A stretch of 64,000 nucleotides of DNA, from contig CM054060.1 of assembly GCA_028641055.1 (NCBI GenBank), positions 62,277,371 through 62,341,370 of the forward strand, written 5' to 3'. The translations under genes were made by a program, and so were the position numbers. Position 1 is the first letter of the stretch, and every line of letters begins with the position of its first letter. Positions 33,077 through 44,082 of the stretch are shown one piece after another. The DNA is from Alopecurus myosuroides. Taxonomy: Eukaryota > Streptophyta > Magnoliopsida > Poales > Poaceae. Below the pieces are notes generated by a model, which ran no database searches, was not told the origin of the DNA, and was given only the letters and a program-made list of their open reading frames with translations.

Positions 33077-36000
33077 CCCGGAGTGCAATCTTTGCCATCC
33101 AAAGACCACAACACACCTATACTAACATGTTATGCCACCCTCTAGCTTGTGAAAGGTTCCGGACGCTCCGTAGCCCCCCTCCGGTGAAAAACCTAGACCC
33201 GAAGGAGAAATACCGGACTTATACGGATACACGCGGTAACGGCGTCGAAAGGGGGTAGCATTGTGGAACCAGCTGCTTGGTTGTGTTAGGGTATCCCATA
33301 GGAACATAAAACAAGTTGGTAGAACCCAACTCTTCGGAAGATTCCCGACGTTTCGTCCGATAAGGGAGTTTCACCCTATAATCGCATGTAAACTCACGAG
33401 GGAGAAACGGACGCCGGTGAAGCGGGTCACACCCCGGAGTGCAATCTTTGCCATCCAAAGACCACAACACACATATAATAACATGTTATGGCACCCTCTA
33501 GCTTGTGAAAGGTTCCGGACGCTCCGTAGCCCCCCTCCGGTGAAAACCTAGACCCGCAGGAGAAATACCGGACTTATACGGATACACGCGGTAACGGCGT
33601 CGAAAGGGGGTAGCATTGTGTAACCAGCTGCTTGTTTGTGTTAGGGTAGCCCATAGGAACATAAAACAAGTTGGTAGAACCCAACTCTTCGGAAGATTCC
33701 CGACGTTTCGTCCGATAAGGGACTTTCACCCTATAAGCGCATGTAAACTCACGAGGGAGAAACGGACGCCGGTGAAGCGGGTCACACCCCGGAGTGCAAT
33801 CTCTGCCATCCAAAGACCACAACACACCTATACTAACATGTTATGCCACCCTCTAGCTTGTGAAAGGTTCCGGACGCTCCGTAGCCCCCCTCCGGTGAAA
33901 ACCTAGACCCGCAGGAGAAATACCGGACTTATACGGATACACGCGGTAACGGCGTCGAAAGGGGGTAGCATTGTGGAACCAGCTGCTTGTTTGTGTTATG
34001 GTATCCCATAGGAACATAAAACAAGTTGGTAGAACCCAACTCTTCGGAAGATTCCCGACGTTTCGTCCGATAAGGGACTTTCACCCTATAAGCGCATGTA
34101 AACTCACGAGGGAGAAACGGACGCCGGTGAAGCGGGTCACACCCCGGAGTGCAATCTTTGCCATCCAAAGACCACAACACACATATAATAACATGTTATG
34201 GCACCCTCTAGCTTGTGAAAGGTTCCGGACGCTCCGTAGCCCCTCTCCTGTGAAAACCTAGACCCGCTGGAGAAATACCGGACTTATACGGATACACGCG
34301 GTAACGGCGTCGAAAGGGTGTAGCATTGTGGAACCAGCTGCTTCGTTGTGTTAGGGTATCCCATAGGAACATAAAACAAGTTGGTAGAACCCAACTCTTC
34401 GGAAGATTCCCGACGTTTCGTCCGATAAGGGACTTTCACCCTATAAGCGCATGTAAACTCACGAGGGAGAAACGGACGCCGGTGAAGCGGGTCACACCCC
34501 GGAGTGCAATCTTTGCCATCCAAAGACCACAACACACCTATACTAACATGTTATGCCACCCTCTAGCTTGTGTGGGGACCCGGACGCTCCGTAGCCCCCT
34601 CCGGTGAAAATCTAGACCCGCTGGAGAAATACCAGACTTATACGGATACACGCGGTAACGGCGTCGAAAGGGGGTAGCATTGTGGAACCAGCTGCTTGGT
34701 TGTGTTAGGGTAGCCCATAGGAACATAAAACAAGTTGGTAGAACCCAACTCTTCGGAAGATTCCCGACGTTTCGTCCGGTAAGGGAGTTTCACCCTATAA
34801 GCGCATGTAAACTCACGAGGGAGAAACGGACGTCGGTGAAGCGGGTCACACCCCGGAGTGCAATCTTTGCCATCCTAAGACCACAACACACATATAATAA
34901 CATGGTATGGCACCCTCTAGCTTGTGAAAGGTTCCGGACGCTCCGTAGCCCCCCTCCGGTGAAAACCTAGACCCGCAGGAGAAATACCGGACTTATACGG
35001 ATACACGCGGTAACGGCGTCGAAAGGGGGTAGCATTGTGGAACCAGCTGCTTGTTTGTGTTAGGGTAGCCCATAGGAACATAAAACAAGTTGGTAGAACC
35101 CACCTCTTCGGAAGATTCCCGACGTTTCGTCCGATAAGGGACTTTCACCCTATAAGCGCATGTAAACTCACGAGGGAGAAACGGACGCCGGTGAAGCGGG
35201 TCACACCCCGGAGTGCAATCTTTGCCATCCAAAGACCACAACACACATATAATAACATGGTATGGCACCCTCTAGCTTGTGAAAGGTTCCGGACGCTTCG
35301 TAGCCCCCCTCCGGTGAAAACCTAGACCCGCAGGAGAAATACCGGACTTATACGGATACACGCGGTAACGGCGTCGAAAGGGGGTAGCATTGTGTAACCA
35401 GTTGCTTGTTTGTGTTAGGGTAGCCCATAGGAACATAAAACAAGTTGGTAGAACCCAACTCTTCGGAAGATTCCCGACGTTTCGTCCGATAAGGGAGTTT
35501 CACCCTATAAGCGCATTTAAACTCACGAGGGAGAAACGGACGCCGGTGAAGCGGGTCACACCCCGGAGTGCAATCTTTGCCATCCAAAGACCACAACACA
35601 CCTATACTAACATGTTATGCCACCCTCTAGCTTGTGTGGGGACCCGGACGCTCCGTAGCCCCCTCCTGTGAAAACCTAGACCCGCTGGAGAAATACCGGA
35701 CTTATACGGATACACGCGGTAACGGCGTCGAAAGGGGGTAGCATTGTGGAACCAGCTGCTTGGTTGTGTTAGGGTATCCCATAGGAACATAAAACAAGTT
35801 GGTAGAACCCAACTCTTCGGAAGATTCCCGACGTTTCGTCCGATAAGGGAGTTTCACCCTATAATCGCATGTAAACTCACGAGGGAGAAACGGACGCCGG
35901 TGAAGCGGGTCACACCCCGGAGTGCAATCTTTGCCATCCAAAGACCACAACACACATATAATAACATGTTATGGCACCCTCTAGCTTGTGAAAGGTTCCG

Positions 36001-39000
36001 GACGCTCCGTAGCCCCCCTCCGGTGAAAACCTAGACCCGCAGGAGAAATACCGGACTTATACGGATACACGCGGTAACGGCGTCGAAAGGGGGTAGCATT
36101 GTGTAACCAGCTGCTTGTTTGTGTTAGGGTAGCCCATAGGAACATAAAACAAGTTGGTAGAACCCAACTCTTCGGAAGATTCCCGACGTTTCGTCCGATA
36201 AGGGACTTTCACCCTATAAGCGCATGTAAACTCACGAGGGAGAAACAGACGCCGGTGAAGCGGGTCACACCCCGGAGTGCAATCTCTGCCATCCAAAGAC
36301 CACAACACACCTATACTAACATGTTATGCCACCCTCTAGCTTGTGAAAGGTTCCGGACGCTCCGTAGCCCCCCTCCGGTGAAAACCTAGACCCGCAGGAG
36401 AAATACCGGACTTATACGGATACACGCGGTAACGGCGTCGAAAGGGGGTAGCATTGTGGAACCAGCTGCTTGTTTGTGTTATGCTATCCCATAGGAACAT
36501 AAAACAAGTTGGTAGAACCCAACTCTTCGGAAGATTCCCGACGTTTCGTCCGATAAGGGACTTTCACCCTATAAGCGCATGTAAACTCACGAGGGAGAAA
36601 CGGACGCCGGTGAAGCGGGTCACACCCCTGAGTGCAATCTTTGCCATCCAAAGACCACAACACACATATAATAACATGTTATGGCACCCTCTAGCTTGTG
36701 AAAGGTTCCGGACGCTCCGTAGCCCCTCTCCTGTGAAAACCTAGACCCGCAGGAGAAATACCGGACTTATACGGATACACGCGGTAACGGCGTCGAAAGG
36801 GGGTAGCATTGTGGAACCAGCTGCTTGTTTGTGTTAGGGTAGCCCATAGGAACATAAAACAAGTTGGTAGAACCCACCTCTTCGGAAGATTCCCGACGTT
36901 TCGTCCGATAAGGGAGTTTCACCCTATAATCGCATGTAAACTCACGAGGGAGAAACGGACGTCGGTGCAGCGGGTCACACCCCGGAGTGCAATCTTTGCC
37001 ATCCAAAGACCACAACACACATATAATAACATGTTATGCCACCCTCTAGCTTGTGAAAGGTTCCGGACGCTCCGTAGCCCCCCTCCGGTGAAAACCTAGA
37101 CCCGCAGGAGAAATACCGGACTTATACGGATACACGCGGTAACGGCGTCGAAAGGGGGTAGCATTGTGGAACCAGCTGCTTGTTTGTGTTAGGGTAGCCC
37201 ATAGGAACATAAAACAAGTTGGTAGAACCCAACTCTTCGGAAGATTCCCGACGTTTCGTCCGGTAAGGGAGTTTCACCCTATAAGCGCATGTAAACTCAC
37301 GAGGGAGAAACGGACGTCGGTGAAGCGGGTCACACCCCGGAGTGCAATCTTTGCCATCCTAAGACCACAACACACATATAATAACATGGTATGGCACCCT
37401 CTAGCTTGTGAAAGGTTCCGGACGCTCCGTAGCCCCCCTCCGGTGAAAACCTAGACCCGCAGGAGAAATACCGGACTTATACGGATACACGCGGTAACGG
37501 CGTCGAAAGGGGGTAGCATTGTGGAACCAGCTGCTTGTTTGTGTTAGGGTAGCCCATAGGAACATAAAACAAGTTGGTAGAACCCACCTCTTCGGAAGAT
37601 TCCCGACGTTTCGTCCGATAAGGGACTTTCACCCTATAAGCGCATGTAAACTCACGAGGGAGAAACGGACGCCGGTGAAGCGGGTCACACCCCGGAGTGC
37701 AATCTTTGCCATCCAAAGACCACAACACACATATAATAACATGGTATGGCACCCTCTAGCTTGTGAAAGGTTCCGGACGCTCCGTAGCCCCCCTCCGGTG
37801 AAAACCTAGACCCGCAGGAGAAATACCGGACTTATACGGATACACGCGGTAACGGCGTCGAAAGGGGGTAGCATTGTGTAACCAGCTGCTTGTTTGTGTT
37901 AGGGTAGCCCATAGGAACATAAAACAAGTTGGTAGAACCCAACTCTTCGGAAGATTCCCGACGTTTCGTCCGATAAGGGAGTTTCACCCTATAAGCGCAT
38001 GTAAACTCACGAGGGAGAAACGGACGCCGGTGAAGCGGGTCACACCCCGGAGTGCAATCTTTGCCATCCAAAGACCACAACACACCTATACTAACATGTT
38101 ATGCCACCCTCTAGCTTGTGTGGGGACCCGGACGCTCCGTAGCCCCTCTCCTGTGAAAACCTAGACCCGCTGGAGAAATACCGGACTTATACGGATACAC
38201 GCGGTAACGGCGTCGAAAGGGTGTAGCATTGTGGAACCAGCTGCTTGGTTGTGTTAGGGTATCCCATAGGAACATAAAACAAGTTGGTAGAACCCAACTC
38301 TTCGGAAGATTCCCGACGTTTCGTCCGATAAGGGACTTTCACCCTATAAGCGCATGTAAACTCACGAGGGAGAAACGGACGCCGGTGAAGCGGGTCACAC
38401 CCCGGAGTGCAATCTTTGCCATCCAAAGACCACAACACACCTATACTAACATGTTATGCCACCCTCTAGCTTGTGAGGGGACCCGGACGCTCCGTAGCCC
38501 CCTCCGGTGAAAATCTAGACCCGCTGGAGAAATACCAGACTTATACGGATACACGCGGTAACGGCGTCGAAAGGGGGTAGCATTGTGGAACCAGCTGCTT
38601 GGTTGTGTTAGGGTAGCCCATAGGAACATAAAACAAGTTGGTAGAACCCAACTCTTCGGAAGATTCCCGACGTTTCGTCCGATAAGGGAGTTTCACCCTA
38701 TAAGCGCATGTAAACTCACGAGGGAGAAACGGACGCCGGTGAAGCGGGTCACACCCCGGAGTGCAATCTTTGCCATCCAAAGACCACAACACACATATAA
38801 TAACATGTTATGGCACCCTCTAGCTTGTGAAAGGTTCCGGACGCTCCGTAGCCCCCCTCCGGTGAAAACCTAGACCCGCAGGAGAAATACCGGACTTATA
38901 CGGATACACGCGGTAACGGCGTCGAAAGGGGGTAGCATTGTGGAACCAGCTGCTTGTTTGTGTTAGGGTAGCCCATAGGAACATAAAACAAGTTGGTAGA

Positions 39001-42000
39001 ACCCAACTCTTCGGAAGATTCCCGACGTTTCGTCCGATAAGGGAGTTTCACCCTATAAGCGCATGTAAACTCACGAGGGAGAAACGGACGTCGGTGAAGC
39101 GGGTCACACCCCGGAGTGCAATCTTTGCCATCCTAAGACCACAACACACATATAATAACATGGTATGGCACCCTCTAGCTTGTGAAAGGTTCCGGACGCT
39201 CCGTAGCCCCCCTCCGGTGAAAACCTAGACCCGCAGGAGAAATACCGGACTTATACGGATACACGCGGTAACGGCGTCGAAAGGGGGTAGCATTGTGGAA
39301 CCAGCTGCTTGTTTGTGTTAGGGTAGCCCATAGGAACATAAAACAAGTTGGTAGAACCCACCTCTTCGGAAGATTCCCGACGTTTCGTCCGATAAGGGAG
39401 TTTCACCCTATAATCGCATGTAAACTCACGAGGGAGAAACGGACGTCGGTGCAGCGGGTCACACCCCGGAGTGCAATCTTTGCCATCCAAAGACCACAAC
39501 ACACATATAATAACATGTTATGCCACCCTCTAGCTTGTGAAAGGTTCCGGACGCTCCGTAGCCCCCCTCCGGTGAAAACCTAGACCCGCAGGAGAAATAC
39601 CGGACTTATACGGATACACGCGGTAACGGCGTCGAAAGGGGGTAGCATTGTGGAACCAGCTGCTTGTTTGTGTTAGGGTAGCCCATAGGAACATAAAACA
39701 AGTTGGTAGAACCCAACTCTTCGGAAGATTCCCGACGTTTCGTCCGATAAGGGAGTTTCACCCTATAAGCGCATGTAAACTCACGAGGGAGAAACGGACG
39801 TCGGTGAAGCGGGTCACACCCCGGAGTGCAATCTTTGCCATCCTAAGACCACAACACACATATAATAACATGGTATGGCACCCTCTAGCTTGTGAAAGGT
39901 TCCGGACGCTCCGTAGCCCCCCTCCGGTGAAAACCTAGACCCGCAGGAGAAATACCGGACTTATACGGATACACGCGGTAACGGCGTCGAAAGGGGGTAG
40001 CATTGTGGAACCAGCTGCTTGTTTGTGTTAGGGTAGCCCATAGGAACATAAAACAAGTTGGTAGAACCCACCTCTTCGGAAGATTCCCGACGTTTCGTCC
40101 GATAAGGGACTTTCACCCTATAAGCGCATGTAAACTCACGAGGGAGAAACGGACGCCGGTGAAGCGGGTCACACCCCGGAGTGCAATCTTTGCCATCCAA
40201 AGACCACAACACACATATAATAACATGGTATGGCACCCTCTAGCTTGTGAAAGGTTCCGGACGCTCCGTAGCCCCCCTCCGGTGAAAACCTAGACCCGCA
40301 GGAGAAATACCGGACTTATACGGATACACGCGGTAACGGCGTCGAAAGGGGGTAGCATTGTGTAACCAGCTGCTTGTTTGTGTTAGGGTAGCCCATAGGA
40401 ACATAAAACAAGTTGGTAGAACCCAACTCTTCGGAAGATTCCCGACGTTTCGTCCGATAAGGGAGTTTCACCCTATAAGCGCATGTAAACTCACGAGGGA
40501 GAAACGGACGCCGGTGAAGCGGGTCACACCCCGGAGTGCAATCTTTGCCATCCAAAGACCACAACACACCTATACTAACATGTTATGCCACCCTCTAGCT
40601 TGTGAAGGGTCCCGGACGCTCCGTAGCCCCTCTCCTGTGAAAACCTAGACCCGCTGGAGAAATACCGGACTTATACGGATACACGCGGTAACGGCGTCGA
40701 AAGGGTGTAGCATTGTGGAACCAGCTGCTTGGTTGTGTTAGGGTATCCCATAGGAACATAAAACAAGTTGGTAGAACCCAACTCTTCGGAAGATTCCCGA
40801 CGTTTCGTCCGATAAGGGACTTTCACCCTATAAGCGCATGTAAACTCACGAGGGAGAAACGGACGCCGGTGAAGCGGGTCACACCCCGGAGTGCAATCTT
40901 TGCCATCCAAAGACCACAACACACCTATACTAACATGTTATGCCACCCTCTAGCTTGTGTGGGGACCCGGACGCTCCGTAGCCCCCTCCGGTGAAAATCT
41001 AGACCCGCTGGAGAAATACCAGACTTATACGGATACACGCGGTAACGGCGTCGAAAGGGGGTAGCATTGTGGAACCAGCTGCTTGGTTGTGTTAGGGTAG
41101 CCCATAGGAACATAAAACAAGTTGGTAGAACCCAACTCTTCGGAAGATTCCCGACGTTTCGTCCGATAAGGGAGTTTCACCCTATAAGCGCATGTAAACT
41201 CACGAGGGAGAAACGGACGCCGGTGAAGCGGGTCACACCCCGGAGTGCAATCTTTGCCATCCAAAGACCACAACACACATATAATAACATGTTATGGCAC
41301 CCTCTAGCTTGTGAAAGGTTCCGGACGCTCCGTAGCCCCCCTCCGGTGAAAACCTAGACCCGCAGGAGAAATACCGGACTTATACGGATACACGCGGTAA
41401 CGGCGTCGAAAGGGGGTAGCATTGTGGAACCAGCTGCTTGTTTGTGTTAGGGTAGCCCATAGGAACATAAAACAAGTTGGTAGAACCCAACTCTTCGGAA
41501 GATTCCCGACGTTTCGTCCGATAAGGGAGTTTCACCCTATAAGCGCATGTAAACTCACGAGGGAGAAACGGACGTCGGTGAAGCGGGTCACACCCCGGAG
41601 TGCAATCTTTGCCATCCTAAGACCACAACACACATATAATAACATGGTATGGCACCCTCTAGCTTGTGAAAGGTTCCGGACGCTCCGTAGCCCCCCTCCG
41701 GTGAAAACCTAGACCCGCAGGAGAAATACCGGACTTATACGGATACACGCGGTAACGGCGTCGAAAGGGGGTAGCATTGTGGAACCAGCTGCTTGTTTGT
41801 GTTAGGGTAGCCCATAGGAACATAAAACAAGTTGGTAGAACCCACCTCTTCGGAAGATTCCCGACGTTTCGTCCGATAAGGGAGTTTCACCCTATAATCG
41901 CATGTAAACTCACGAGGGAGAAACGGACGTCGGTGCAGCGGGTCACACCCCGGAGTGCAATCTTTGCCATCCAAAGACCACAACACACATATAATAACAT

Positions 42001-42850
42001 GTTATGGCAACCTCTAGCTTGTGAAAGGTTCCGGACGCTCCGTAGCCCCCCTCCGGTGAAAACCTAGACCCGCAGGAGAAATACCGGACTTATACGGATA
42101 CACGCGGTAACGGCGTCGAAAGGGGGTAGCATTGTGGAACCAGCTGCTTGTTTGTGTTAGGGTAGCCCATAGGAACATAAAACAAGTTGGTAGAACCCAA
42201 CTCTTCGGAAGATTCCCGACGTTTCGTCCGATAAGGGAGTTTCACCCTATAAGCGCATGTAAACTCACGAGGGAGAAACGGACGTCGGTGAAGCGGGTCA
42301 CACCCCGGAGTGCAATCTTTGCCATCCTAAGACCACAACACACATATAATAACATGGTATGGCACCCTCTAGCTTGTGAAAGGTTCCGGACGCTCCGTAG
42401 CCCCCCTCCGGTGAAAACCTAGACCCGCAGGAGAAATACCGGACTTATACGGATACACGCGGTAACGGCGTCGAAAGGGGGTAGCATTGTGGAACCAGCT
42501 GCTTGTTTGTGTTAGGGTAGCCCATAGGAACATAAAACAAGTTGGTAGAACCCACCTCTTCGGAAGATTCCCGACGTTTCGTCCGATAAGGGAGTTTCAC
42601 CCTATAAGCGCATGTAAACTCACGAGGGAGAAACGGACGCCGGTGAAGCGGGTCACACCCCGGAGTGCAATATTTGCCATCCAAAGACCACAACACACAT
42701 ATAATAACATGGTATGGCACCCTCTAGCTTGTGAAAGGTTCCGGACGCTCCGTAGCCCCCCTCCGGTGAAAACCTAGACCCGCAGGAGAAATACCGGACT
42801 TATACGGATACACGCGGTAACGGCGTCGAAAGGGGGTAGCAATGTGGAAC
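33077..42850. repeat. satellite-like array of a 355-bp unit, ~27.5 copies
   Basis: The anchor GGAACCAGCTGCTT (or TAACCAGCTGCTT) recurs every 354-355 bp at 27 positions from 33258 to 42484, with partial units at both ends. Copies differ by a handful of substitutions. Diagnostic variants recur every seven units: GTGTAACCAG appears near 33613 and 36096 and, as another variant line, near 35387, 37871 and 40355; CATCCTAAGACC at about 34873 recurs at about 37357; REFHPII-type units at 36809, 39293 and 41777 are 2484 bp apart. So units are arranged as heptamers of about 2484 bp. The unit contains stop-free stretches of 83-96 codons on both strands, but these lack any recognisable protein character. 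The array lies wholly inside the CACTA element. Confidence 0.95.
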
Positions 42851-43267
42851 TAGTGTTATTTAACCGTGTTGTATAGGGTCGGCTCCGGGAGATTTCACCG
42901 TGTTATTTCATGGGCGCGGGTGGCGGTATATTAGAAAGACTAGGATAATGCATTCGTTTAAACAAAATATTAGAAGAAACAAATTCTAATATTAGAACAA
43001 ATTTATACCACACGGGCGTAGGGAAAGGTTTCTTTTAAAACACACACGCACATGGCCGCCTGCCGACACCCGTGATAGCAGGGGAGCTAGCATGGGCTGC
43101 CGACACCCGTGATAAAGAAGTGGACCGACACGAGTTTGTCGCGCCGATTATGATACTAATAATCCACCTAGCACAAGAAGGTTCCATTAGACCTTGTTTA
43201 TGACTATATATACTTTTCCTTTCTTCCTTGTTTGAATTGACGAAATGCAAAAGAAAAAAGAAAAAAA
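42851..43267. other. CACTA sequence between the array and the right subterminal repeats
   Basis: No gene recognised. CTGCCGACACCCGTGATA occurs twice (about 43057 and 43097). An AT-rich stretch follows. Confidence 0.4.
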
Positions 43268-43616
43268 ACCTAAGCCGACGGCACCCCCTCGGCGTAGGGG
43301 TAGGTTACACACGTCCGCGCACGGTACGGTCGAGCGCGGGAGAAAAAAAAACATTATTATACGCCGACGGCACCCCCTCGGGGTAGCCCATCACGTAACG
43401 GGCATAGTTCCAACGGCGTAACGGGGCGTCCCCTACGCCGAGGGGGATACGTACGCCGACGGTGGCCCTCGGCGTAGGTTCCATACGCCGAGGGGCTAAC
43501 AGACGCCGACGGGCACGGTGCGTGCCGATCCTGTCGGCCACCCTACGCCGAGGGGGCCGATGTTTGGCCGTCGGCGTCTCTGCTGGCCGTCGGCGTCTGA
43601 GCTGATTCCCGTAGTG
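43268..43616. repeat. right terminal and subterminal repeats of the CACTA element
   Basis: Repeated TACGCCGACGGC / CTCGGCGTAG motifs ending in GATTCCCGTAGTG, the inverted counterpart of the left terminus. In the orientation of the transposase genes this is the 5' end of the element. Confidence 0.85.
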
Positions 43617-44082
43617 AATGTGGTGTTTTGGTTTTATGTGTTAAACAGCGAGTGTGACGGTGTATGTTTGTGTTGGTGTTTGAGGGATTAGCGAGTCCAT
43701 TTAGCCAATGTGAACTGATAACAATACTTGGGAGTTAGGGCCTGGCATCTTTTGTTATATTGTCTGTACTGCGATGAGCATCAAATCAAGTATCAAAATC
43801 AAGTGCTTGAGCTTGAGGGTTAGATATTGTCATATTTCAGAAGCGTTATATTCTTCCCCAGTACCATTTAGTTGCAAATATTTCACCCCTGTGAGAATTG
43901 TAATTCCTAATATGTATAAGCACTAGTCAATAGTTTTAAATGACGACCAACAGAACATAGTGTGCTCCTTGTGTCAGACAAATTGTTATGATGTTCTAAC
44001 TCAGATTACATTATGCCTTAATGCCTTATGTTATAACCTTGAAAATGCTGTATTGAAAAATTTGCGCCTTGTTGTCATGTAG

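Larger units (their letters stand above)
22461..43616 (-). mobile_element. CACTA (En/Spm) transposon, 21.2 kb
   Basis: Left end CACTACAGGAA, right end TTCCCGTAGTG, its near inverted complement; flanking AAT on both sides (22458-22460 and 43617-43619) is the 3-bp target duplication. Subterminal repeats built on TACGCCGACGGC / CTCGGCGTA fill both ends. Inside, on the minus strand, are a TNP2-like transposase gene (29485-25647) and a TNPA-like gene (25641-23197). The 14 kb between the right end and the transposase start contains two foldbacks, a 119-bp tandem duplication, a GC-rich block, a Stowaway MITE and a large 355-bp satellite array. The element sits in an intron of the NASP-like gene. Size is large for the superfamily because of the array. 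Confidence 0.93.

Noticed and set aside
33261..42777. Repeated 96-codon plus-strand and 83-codon minus-strand ORFs in every 355-bp unit
   Set aside because: They are overlapping frames of one tandem repeat on both strands, with no domain, no start context and some units losing the frame. Conservation follows from the repeat itself.
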